Positions 25,561-33,134 of a DNA stretch of 64,000 nucleotides are shown here, in pieces. Position numbers and translations under genes: made by a program. The stretch lies in NCBI GenBank assembly GCA_020002185.1, contig CM034537.1, forward strand, positions 71,151,585 to 71,215,584, given 5' to 3'. The stretch is from Paraescarpia echinospica (taxonomy: Eukaryota > Annelida > Polychaeta > Sabellida > Siboglinidae). The first letter of the stretch is position 1. Each line of letters begins with the position of its first letter. The notes below the pieces were generated by a model. The model made no database searches and had not been told where the DNA came from. It saw only the letters and a program-made list of their open reading frames with translations.

Positions 25561-26205
25561 CGTATGTGTATGTATGTGTGTATATTTGTGTGTGTTTGTG
25601 TGTGTGTGTGTGTGTGCCAGTGTGTGCGAGTGTGTGCGTGTGTGTATGTATGTGTGTATATTTGTGTGTGAGTATGTATGTGTGTATGTATGTGAGTGTT
25701 GGTGTGTGAGTGTCTGTATAAGTGAGTGTGTATTTGAGTGTGTGTATGTGTATGCGTGCGTGTGCGTGCGTGTGCGTGCGTGTGCGTGTGCGTGTGCGTG
25801 TGCGTGCGTGTGCGTGCGCGTGCGTGTGTGTGTGTGCGCGCGTGAACCTCGGGATGACAGGAAGTGACGTCGTCGTTGTGCTTGCTGTCACAGAAGAATA
25901 CCGTCGACACGGAGCCTGCCGACAAACACGACGTCGACGAGGCGTGGGAAGAGCAAGCAGCGGCGAAGGCGAAGCGTGAGATGATGATGGGAATGGTGGC
26001 CGGCGTCATCTTTGGCATCGTCACGCTCATCGTGTGCTGCGTCATGTGGAAGCTGTGCTGCGGCAAACTGTGCGACCAGAACCGGCAAAAGATCATGCCG
26101 ATGGACTTCCGGGGCTCCGACCAACTCCAGCTGCCGCCGCCCCCGCTCCCGCGACCATCCTCCCGCCCGCCCCGACCGCACAGCAGCAGGCACGACCGCC
26201 ACTAG
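15968..26205 (+). CDS. Small type I membrane protein with Thr/Asn-rich ectodomain, three exons
   Basis: Predicted exons: 15968-16046, 21581-21918, 25894-26205 (TAG); 242 residues. Junctions are GATG|GTAAGA, TTTCAG|CGACC (phase 1) and GAA|GTAAGT, TGTCACAG|AAGAA (phase 0). Exon 1 is a signal peptide with hydrophobic core [12 protein letters not shown]. Exon 2 is a 112-residue ectodomain rich in Thr, Ser, Asn, Asp and Gly, without Cys, with N-glycosylation sequons (NST, NET, NGT, NKT, NST), so it is probably mucin-like and glycosylated. Exon 3 has an acidic stretch (DVDEAWEEQ), one membrane helix ([19 protein letters not shown]), a cytosolic CC/CGKLC cluster, possibly palmitoylated, and a [15 protein letters not shown] tail that could bind SH3 domains. 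The family is not recognised. The start at 15968 follows an in-frame stop. Confidence comes from three exons that join in phase into signal, ectodomain, helix and tail. Confidence 0.82.
16680..16760 (-). mobile_element. LINE 3' tail fragment
   Basis: The minus strand reads as a typical LINE 3' end (CCTTACAGGGATGAATAAAG then TTGTTTGTATTGTATTG). No coding part remains. An (AT)n tract follows at 16768-16790. It lies in intron 1 of the membrane-protein gene. Confidence 0.55.
17115..19880. mobile_element. DNA-transposon-like element with inverted terminal repeats
   Basis: About 130-180 bases at 17115-17290 recur in reverse complement at 19720-19880. The best block includes AGTCCAGTAGAAAT, CCGGACATTTTGGTTAAAAA and CCTGAACTTCCA...CAACCCTGGG. 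Between them lies a decayed minus-strand gene (next entry). Similarity decays towards the outer edges, so exact termini and target-site duplications are uncertain. It lies in intron 1 of the membrane-protein gene. Confidence 0.75.
17657..18770 (-). pseudogene. Degraded element-encoded protein with Cys-rich C-terminus
   Basis: The longest piece (18569-18105) begins in a stretch with paired Ser/Gln, continues through [20 protein letters not shown] and [16 protein letters not shown], and ends in a [19 protein letters not shown] segment. Another frame downstream (about 17820-17670) encodes a Cys-rich segment reminiscent of CXC-type zinc domains, then an Asp-rich end. Upstream coding remnants reach about 18770 in other frames. 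The pattern resembles a protein family common in invertebrate repeats whose function I cannot name. Frame changes and stops show it is dead. The inverted repeats on both sides make it the internal gene of the 17.1-19.9 kb element. Confidence 0.55.
19881..20895. other. Gene-free intronic stretch
   Basis: Short minus-strand ORFs at 19975-20208 and 20246-20515 have no recognisable domain. Otherwise nothing seen. Within intron 1 of the membrane-protein gene. Confidence 0.45.
20891..20960. repeat. Two tandem copies of a 35-bp unit
   Basis: GTGTTTGGCTTTACCTCAGT followed by TTTGTGAAATA is repeated at once with a single C/G change. Confidence 0.9.
21389..21545. repeat. Minisatellite of three ~60-bp units
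   Basis: Each unit has GATGCCTGTKTGATGGTTGA followed by CACTGGCACAGTTG, then a (GAT)n tract. The array ends 36 bp before exon 2 of the membrane-protein gene and produces a long but spurious minus-strand ORF (His/Ser-rich). Confidence 0.92.
21955..22064. repeat. (TACA)n, then hairpin with (AT)n loop
   Basis: A TACA microsatellite (21957-21980) leads into TTGGAGTTGGAGAAGAGTTG, whose reverse complement (one mismatch) lies at 22041-22063. The roughly 22-bp arms are separated by an (AT)n run, so the region can form a cruciform. It begins 36 bp after the exon 2 donor. Confidence 0.85.
22585..25180 (-). mobile_element. 5'-truncated CR1-like LINE
   Basis: Minus strand. The apurinic endonuclease remnant covers about 25180-24900 ([15 protein letters not shown]). 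Degraded linker follows, then an intact RT block at 24333-23437 with [49 protein letters not shown] (palm Asp), [14 protein letters not shown] and FADDTKVF (catalytic DD). The thumb pieces are at 23426-23103 and 23081-22706. The 3' tail is (AACAAGATTT)n on the plus strand at 22600-22630. The RT frame is broken at 23421-23455 by a 35-bp palindrome. It lies in intron 2 of the membrane-protein gene; a second, solo 3' end of the same family is at 49640-49775. Confidence 0.92.
25333..25844. repeat. ~510-bp (TG)n microsatellite
   Basis: A nearly pure TG run at 25333-25430 passes into TG with TATG, TGAG and TGCG variants up to TGTGTGCGCGCGTG. It is transcribed as (UG)n in intron 2 of the membrane-protein gene and stops about 50 bp before the acceptor at 25893. 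All long ORFs here (His/Thr- or Cys/Val-rich) are artefacts of the repeat. Confidence 0.97.
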
Positions 26206-26670
26206 GACACACTAGGATACAGACAGCCACTAGGACACACCAGGACACAGATCGCCACTAGGACACTCTAGTACACAGATCACCACTGAGACAGACCGTC
26301 ACTAGAACACAGACTGCCTCTACGACACCGCCCTCCACTAGGACACGGACCGCCACTAGAACAAAGACTGTTACTAGAACACAAACCGCCACTATGACAC
26401 AGACCGCCACTAAGATACATAATGTTATTTGGACACAGACCGTCACTAGGACACTGACTGTTACTTGGACACAGACCGCCACTAGGAAACAGATTGCCAC
26501 TGCAATACTAACGTACAGACGTATAAGGACACAAAGCGCAACTAGACCAAACCGACACAAAGACACAAACCACCAAGATCATATGACCGTCACTGACACA
26601 TACCAATGAGTAAACCCGACTGCCACTAGATAGGACACAGACTGCCATTAGGACATAGACCGTCAAACAG
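26206..26670. repeat. Degenerate ~18-bp minisatellite in the presumed 3' UTR
   Basis: About 24 variant copies of CCACTAGGACACAGACCG follow the stop codon of the membrane-protein gene directly, and the first unit overlaps its last codons (CGCCACTAGGACACA). Confidence 0.92.
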
Positions 26671-26972
26671 GCCACATCGACACTGGTGAACAGACTGAGA
26701 ACAGTGTTTGTGAAAGATACACATTTAATTAATCATTATTTGTGTCACGTGGTCCCTCGCGTTGTGAGTGTTGCCAATGATACGACGTGTGTGGGTTACT
26801 GTAGCACGTAAACCAGTGTAGCACACCATAATCTCACTGAAACGGGTCGCTATTTTACACAAATATCCGACCGTAATGTAAGACATGCTTGAGAATCTTG
26901 AAAGACGATGATCTGGTCGGAACGGCACATCACAGTCAGGAGTGGCCATTCAAGATGGCCGACCTTCCGAGA

Positions 26973-27122
26973 GGAAATGGCGCCACACGATGATGGTTGG
27001 CTATGACATAACTACAGATCACTGCACCACGTGATGGTGATTGGCTACGGCATAACTACAGATCACTGCACCACACGATGGTGATTGGCTATGACATAAC
27101 TACAGGTCACTGCACTCATGCC
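26973..27122. repeat. Three tandem copies of a ~53-bp unit
   Basis: The unit contains GATGGTGATTGGCTATGACA followed by TAACTACAGATCACTGCACC; spacing is 52-53 bp. Confidence 0.92.
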
Positions 27123-28155
27123 TTGGCGTGCGTGTGTCGGGGTGTCAATGGAGGGTGAAACGAGGCAAATGCATATGTCATATGAAATTAGCGTTTTTAA
27201 ATCTTCACACAAAATAAGGAATAATTGTGTTTAAGTATACGCCCCACGGGCATAGACTTCACGAATTGTGCCACTGTATATAAGCTAAACAGTATTACAT
27301 ACGTGAATAACACGGAAAAACCTCCGGATTCTAGTAGCAGAAGCTTGGGAGAAAGTTCGTGTGAATCAGACTGTGATATGATTACGAAAGTGGACTAGCT
27401 GATGGTACAGAGACGATGTTGGACGGTCACCTGCGTCATCTCGTTGCAATTAAAAAGACACTCCACTAGACCACTTATATAATCAAACGAGCCGATCTTC
27501 CGTTTTTAAATGTACAGCAAGTTAACAGTAACATGTTTTCAGTGCTATTGGCACATACAGTGCTAAACCGGTGCAGCTTCCGTGACACAAACATACATAT
27601 CTATCCCAACACATGGATTGCGTTTCTATTTCTTCGTCATTTTCTAATATGATTCATTTTTTCGATGCTGGTTGCCGTAGCCTCGATGCTGGTTGTCTCA
27701 AATTCGATGCTTAATTTGTTATCTTAGTTGGTGTTAGTCTTAGCTTCGATATTTGTCGTCAGAACATATGCATTTGTAAACGTCTTTCATTCGCGAAATG
27801 TAATGTAACACTTTCAAACGACGACATCGTACTAATAATAAAACTAAAGGTAGGTAACAAAAACGCACAGCAATAGCATAAGAATATATGCAGTCGGTCG
27901 ATCCAACCACTCAATCCAACATGGGTTCAAACACATTTACGTAAAGATAAAACTATTGTGGTTGTTTGGTGTATTCGACAATGTACGTGTGTGGGACAAT
28001 TGTCAGATCAACACTCTGACGGACTCATCTCCAATATTACATACGTCTCAGTCGCTGTATGCCAACACTGACCAATTGTTCACTATAGAGATAAGTATCC
28101 TGCATAGCCTACGTCAAGCTGTCCTTAGCAACCGTGTTTATATAGTCAGACACAC
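27123..28155. other. Intergenic stretch, nothing recognised
   Basis: Low-GC sequence with a short GATGCTGGTTG-type repeat near 27665-27720. No splice-flanked ORF or RNA gene seen. Confidence 0.5.
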
Positions 28156-28157
28156 AT

Positions 28158-28292
28158 TGTAACCCACACACACACACGCACACACACGCACGCACGCACA
28201 CACCCACACACACACGGTACACACACACGCACACAAACGCACACATACACACACGCACACGCGCACGCATGCACGCACACACACACACAACA
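28158..28292. repeat. (CA)n/(CACG)n microsatellite
   Basis: CA dinucleotides with CACG and CACC variants, followed by a G homopolymer near 28312-28321. The GC-richer 28320-28610 segment after it is not recognised. Confidence 0.93.
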
Positions 28293-28899
28293 TCAACATA
28301 AGCGCGGGAACGGGGGGGGGGCAAGCTAGTGGGCAGCTGCCCCCCGGAATTTCGGTGGGGGGCAGACATATGGTTCTGCCACCCCGGTGAATCTGAGCCA
28401 GAATGTTCGTCGCTGCAAAAATACTCAACAACAACCCTCCTCCGTCTCCTGATATCATCATCAGCCGAGAGCCGAGACAGCGGGGAAGCTGAAGTTACGT
28501 TACGGCGGCGCGGCGGCGAAAAGTCTTCAACAGCAACCCTCCTCTCGTTGCCGATGTCGTGATTCCAGAGCGGAGCGGAGTGGTGCTAAAGATCCAGTTC
28601 TCAGCTCCCCAATATTAATTTAAAAAATGTACTCAGTAGCGCCTCTAGTGATTATCGGTAATCGATAATCGAGTATTGATTATTGATTATGTGGTTATAT
28701 GTGTGTGTGGTTATATGGGTATATGGTTATATGTGTGGGTATATGGGTATATGGTTATGTGTGTATGAAAACTTGTGGTTATATAGTAGCGTGTCTAGTG
28801 AAAATCGCCGCTAAAATAAAGTACACTGTATTGCGAATATTTTAATTTATTTTATGTTCCTGTGCAAGCTATATGAAGTTCTCCGGTTAGTGCGATTAG

Positions 28900-29450
28900 G
28901 CCGCCTGCGCTGTAGAGATCATAGGTTAACAGCTTGCATCCGTCGGCTGCCGCCTGCGCTGTAGAGATCATAGGTTAACAGCTTGCGTCGGCGTCACGCC
29001 TCACGGCCAAATGGGGATATCGTATTTCGGCATTCTTTGGCTAGTGGTGGCATTATGATTAAGCTGAAGATGTCGCTTCTGCAGCTGTATTGAAGTTGGC
29101 TTTACGGGTCCTGCGCTAGGTCGGCGCTGCGCGGAGAATTTTATAACGAAAGCTAACTGGCTAATGCTGCGTTATTAAGGTGTACGCGATAGTTGGACTA
29201 TAGAGAAGCTAGGTGGAGCTTTCTGCTGCCGTGTGTACGCAATAGTTGGATTATATCAGGAGCTGCCTACAGCAGCCGCTAGGCCTGTGGAGATATCGTA
29301 TTTCGGCATTCTTCGGGTGGCATTATGATTAAGCTGAAGTTGTAGGCGATATTAATAAAAAGCCCGCTGGCGCTAGGCGGAGAATTCATAACGAAACAAA
29401 TAAGTCTGCTGCTGTATTGGCCTAGCGCGGGCAGATTCATAACGAAAGAC
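28900..29450. repeat. Mosaic of short direct repeats at the left edge of the Polinton-like element
   Basis: A 38-bp unit (start GCCGCCTGCGCTGTAGAGAT) occurs at 28900-28937 and 28949-28986. A block starting ATATCGTATTTCGGCATTCTT occurs at 29017 and 29293. GAGAATTYATAACGAAA-type words occur near 29136, 29379 and 29431. TACGCRATAGTTGGAYTATA occurs at 29182 and 29234. The repeats start where base composition rises, so they may belong to the element's terminal region; the partner right terminus is missing, so this cannot be shown. Confidence 0.8.
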
Positions 29451-29530
29451 TGCTGCGTTGAAGGTGGATTTATTAGAGACAGTAAGTAACTACACTAAAA
29501 GCCTAACTAGTAATCCACCGCGCAACTATA

Positions 29531-29935
29531 CTAAAAGTTCGGTCTATATGTTGAAGTACTCGCTATTCCACCGCGAGAGACGCGGCCACCGGGAAGAGGA
29601 GTTACGCCACCGTGCAAGACACGGCCTCCGGGACGAGGGGCTGTTCGCACGCCGGGCGGAGCTCCGTTAGCGAGGCTGGGAGGAGCGTCCTGAGGAACCC
29701 CGAAGCCATTTCGGGGTCGAGGTCGTTGTGTTCCGTAAACAATGGTGTATGGTACATGTTGCCGGCGCTGACCGTCCGTAGGGAATATGACTGGGCGCGG
29801 AGGCTCGACGGACGGGGTGAAGCTGCAGTGCTCAGCGAGACGCCGCGCGCGGCCCACGGGCGGCGGCGGTGTGCTATCTTGATTCGCCGGTCGTGGTGGG
29901 CTGTAAGCTGCGCGTCCCCTGCACGGCGGGTACAT
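29531..29935 (-). CDS. Pro/Arg/Gly-rich hypothetical protein
   Basis: An uninterrupted minus-strand frame of 134 codons from ATG at 29935 to a TAG at 29531. The product is basic and low-complexity, rich in Pro, Arg and Gly, with near-repeats such as GGRVLHGGVTPLPGGRVSRGG and no recognised domain. It could be a gene of the Polinton-like element at its left end, but the matching plus-strand frame is also open for 128 codons, so high GC may explain the ORF. A TTTACAG acceptor-like site lies just upstream at 29977-29983. Confidence 0.3.
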   Translation of the reverse strand: MYPPCRGRAAYSPPRPANQDSTPPPPVGRARRLAEHCSFTPSVEPPRPVIFPTDGQRRQHVPYTIVYGTQRPRPRNGFGVPQDAPPSLANGAPPGVRTAPRPGGRVLHGGVTPLPGGRVSRGGIASTSTYRPNF

Positions 29936-30557
29936 TATAACACCGCGTCCTCGTCCGAAACCGTTTCTAGTCAACCTGTAAAACAAAATTTTAGTTAGTA
30001 AAGCAAAACTTGTAGGTTACGTACCTGTAGGATTGTGAGGCGCGTAATTTTAGTTACTAAAGTATGGAATGTGTCTGTAGGTTGTAACGTACCAACTGTT
30101 GGGTTCACGAAAGTTTAAAAGGAAAGTTAACGTGTATAGAAATATGTAGGTGAAAAGGAAAACCTAACGTACCTCGCTCCTGGCTCTGCGTGTTCACTTA
30201 TTGTACTTGTTTAGCGGAATGACGCGCTCTTGTTTACGCGACGGTAGGCGGGCCTTATGGAGGCCTGCCAATTAGCACGTAGGCTTCCGTTACATAAGCG
30301 CCTTTGTTAACTGGTTACATCAGTGCATAAAGCCTTAATAAATAACTAAACGCGTAAAATAAACGGTCTATAATACGAAGTAAGGAATAGAGAATCTTAT
30401 GGTAAACTTATATTCGAAAATAACGCTCTATAAAAGCGACGTTCAGTTTGTGCACTAACGTGACCGAAAGGTTTTTTTTCAGTTTTAGTAACCTTGCGAG
30501 AATCGGCTGTTTCGTGGCGTGCGTGTGCGAGCACACGGGAGCTATGCGCTATGCTAA

Positions 30558-30566
30558 TATAAATAG
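30558..30566 (+). promoter_or_regulatory. TATA box upstream of the RPA-like gene
   Basis: TATAAATAG followed by a GC-rich stretch lies 91 bp upstream of the ATG at 30657. A start site about 30 bp downstream, near 30588, would be typical. This is the clearest core promoter on the plus strand of the element. Confidence 0.6.
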
Positions 30567-30656
30567 GGGCGGTAGAGAACGCCTCTGTATTCGCTTATTG
30601 TCGGTGTGGTAACATTGTTTTATTTGTTGCCTTCGCAGACCATCGTTGTTGTCATC

Positions 30657-31322
30657 ATGCCGCCGGTTCAAGGACAGCTGCTGAAGAAAGAGAAAACTAG
30701 AAAGCCGAAGCTATCGGGCTTAGCTGCTGAGGTTGCAAGAGAATTGAAGGCGCCTGCAGCGACTGCCACTTCAGCGTCCCTGGGCGCTGGTGTCGAGCAG
30801 CCGGCCGAGGGCGCGACGGCATCGCCTAGTCTCAATTCAACCTTGGTGAGTTTCTTTGAGCCGGATGCAGTGAGTCTGAAAGAGCTCGTACAGGCGACGG
30901 ACGGTATGTATAAGGTACCTACACCCGTGAAGATTGCAGGCATCGCGTGGAGAGGGAAATATACGTACGCTGGCTGTCCTGGCTGTAAGCGTAAATTACG
31001 ACGTTTCCAAGGCGGAACTATGACATGCATGACTCACGGTGTACAAGTTAAACCAAAAAACTATTTTTCGGTTCGCGTCCTGGTGGAAGGAGTCGGGGTC
31101 GATGAGGATGACGAGATTTGGCTTTCTCTATTCGCGGACACGATGTCGGAGTTCGTCGATTAGGACGCCGATTATCTGGCCGCTATGATGCCGGTAAAGC
31201 TGCGCGAAACTGTAATGCCCCTAGTCGGCACGATCCTAGAAGTGTCCCTGCGAAAGACAGTATGGGGCATTATGGAGACGTACTCCGTCCAGTGTTTGAG
31301 TGTTATCTCGAAGCCGAGTGAA
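30657..31322 (+). pseudogene. RPA-like single-stranded DNA-binding protein, interrupted by one stop
   Basis: The frame starts at ATG 30657 with a low-complexity Lys/Ala-rich leader. From about residue 75 it looks like the C-type OB fold of replication protein A large subunit: VKIAGIAWRGKYTYAGCPGC, then TMTCMTHG, giving a C-x2-C...C-x2-H zinc site, then a YFSVRVLV...EIWLSLFADTMSEF strand pattern. A TAG at 31161-31163 interrupts the frame, which continues open for 53 codons to TAA at 31320-31322, with more RPA-like sequence. Presumed role: coating single strands during protein-primed replication with the PolB downstream. The RPA assignment rests on the zinc-ribbon/OB pattern read by eye. A cellular capture or a replacement for a viral SSB are both possible. 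Confidence 0.6.
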
Positions 31323-31370
31323 TAACGTGCGCTTACCCTTGAATGACTAACGCTTCGCTTCTTGCTGTAG

Positions 31371-32111
31371 GATGCCGTAATCGCCGCCGCTTTGAACAGC
31401 CACGAGGAGGAGGAGGGACAGGGCGCTTCGAGCGCAGCGCCCCCGGCCGAGAAGCACGCAAAATACGACGCACCATATCCGCTGATGAGGGAAACGCCGA
31501 TTCGCCTGCCTTCGTACGACGAAGCGCAGTCGTCGCCGCCCACGTACGCTACCTTGGGTCCAGTGCCGCTGCTGGAGATCGTGTCCGTTTATTCGGACAA
31601 TCTTATTCTGTGGGCCCCCAGCAGCAGCAGCAACAAACGAGACGCGCCGGTGATCGAGGGTGGTGCCCAACCCGACCTGCAGTGTTGCCTCATAAATTCG
31701 TACGCGGGACGACAAAGGTGCATCATGGACACCTTCACCGAATTGACCGGGGAAAAGATGATGGAGAGTGCGCGCGAAACCTGCGGTTAGTGTCCACCCA
31801 AAGAAGGCTGCCCATTCGTGCATATGTACGGGTATCGAGGCAGAAAGCCCAGCCGACGCTATCGCCTCGTGTACGAGAATGTGGGTGGTCTAATCGATCG
31901 CTTTTATCAGCCCCCGCTCGACTCCCTTCTGCATCGATCGCTCTTGCCGTCCGCCATGCGATTGATAGGCGTGCTGGAAGAGCAATGCGTACCATGCGCG
32001 GATCGAATCTCGGAAAGGGCACTCGTGCACCAGGTGGCGACCTTCGATAATGCACTCCTGGAATCCGCGGTGAAGCAATACCTGCTGAAGAGAGCTTGCC
32101 TCGGTGATTGA
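31371..32111 (+). pseudogene. Unrecognised element protein with PPTY motif, interrupted by one stop
   Basis: One frame is open from 31371 to TGA at 32111 except for TAG at 31788-31790. There is no ATG near its start. It follows a good splice acceptor (TGACTAAC branch-like site, pyrimidine tract, TGTAG at 31370), so the 5' end may be spliced; otherwise an internal ATG near 31483 starts it. The N-terminal third is acidic, then Pro/Tyr-rich (LPSYDEAQSSPPTYATL), then hydrophobic segments. After the stop comes a Cys/His cluster (CPPKEGCPFVH) and an Arg-rich stretch, then a helical, Leu-rich end with several Cys. PPxY motifs recruit NEDD4-type WW domains in some viral and membrane proteins; applying that here is inference. 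It lies 49 bp after the RPA-like gene. Confidence 0.45.
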
Positions 32112-32490
32112 CATTATGTAGTTCTGTTTATTTAGTACATAATTTCACCACACGATGGTGAAGAGAGCTTGCCTGACATTATAACGCGCCGTCTTGTTTA
32201 TTACGAACATTAGTATATATCTCGCCATACGATGTTTGCTGAAAACATTAATAGTATTGTGGCATGAAGCCTTGCATGCTTGCTGAAATTAATAGGTTTG
32301 TGGCAAAAAGCCCGTGGTGAAGAGAGCTTGTCTCAATGTAGTATTGTGGCGGTATAAAACGCGGTGAAGAGAGCTTGCCTGACATTATAACACGCCGAAT
32401 ATGCTTACTGAAAATATTGTGGCATAAAGCCTTACATGTTTGCTGACTTGTGGCATAAAGCCTTACATGTATGTATGTATGTATGTATGT
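32081..32490. repeat. Repeats derived from the 3' coding end of the upstream gene
   Basis: The last codons of the preceding gene contain CTGAAGAGAGCTTGCCT. GGTGAAGAGAGCTTGYCT recurs at about 32157, 32320 and 32362, twice followed by GACATTATAACRCGCCG. GTGGCATAAAGCCTTACATG recurs near 32424 and 32452, with diverged forms upstream. A (GTAT)n run closes the block at 32469-32490. Confidence 0.85.
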
Positions 32491-32706
32491 ATCACCATGC
32501 GATACTTAATAACATTTTGAAAACGTCGAAAAAACCCGCCTCTTCTTGTCTGAGCGATCCCAGTGAGAAAAAACAAAAAAACAAAACACACCAGTCCTAC
32601 TTCTACGACGAAAAACCAGTGACAATTCCAGCGGCCGTAGCCATCTACCGGTAGTCGGCATCGACAGCGCTGCCACCTAACGACGGTAGTAGGGGCATCC
32701 GCACTA

Positions 32707-33000
32707 GAATCCCAGTGAAACACACCTTATTGAAAACGAACCCGGTAAGAAAGCGTCGCCGTCTAGCGGTCGTTGCGGAAGTCCCAGTGAGACACCTTAT
32801 TGAAAAAACGAATTTCGGTAAAAAAGCGTCGCCGCCTAACGGTCGTTGCGGCGTCCTTGTAGTCGGTTAGGCCGTAGCGCTGCCACCTACCGCACTAGGC
32901 CGTAACGGTTGTTGTTGCGTAGTTGACGCATCCCAGTGAGAAAACATCCTATTCGAAAACGAACCCGGTAAAAAAGCGAAGCCGCCTAACGGTCGTTGCG
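32707..33000. repeat. Three copies of a ~70-bp unit before the polymerase gene
   Basis: Units at about 32709-32776, 32780-32850 and 32929-33000 share TCCCAGTGAGA...CCTTATTGAAAACGAA...GGTAAAAAAGCGTCGCCGCC followed by TAACGGTCGTTGCG. CGCTGCCACCTAMCG-like words lie between them. A non-coding array between two element genes; a regulatory or replication role is unknown. Confidence 0.85.
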
Positions 33001-33134
33001 CGCGGCCTTATAGTCGGTGTCGGTGCTTCGTCGTAGTTAATAGCGTTCCGGCATCGACTAGGACGGATGCGCGCTCCGCTGCTGCTGCTGCTGGTGCCAC
33101 CTACCGAACTAGAGGCGCGCCACTACCATCGACG

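Noticed and set aside
25298..26096. Very long His/Thr-rich minus-strand ORFs and Cys/Val-rich plus-strand ORFs
   Set aside because: They are translations of the (TG)n/(CA)n microsatellite, with no codon bias or homology.
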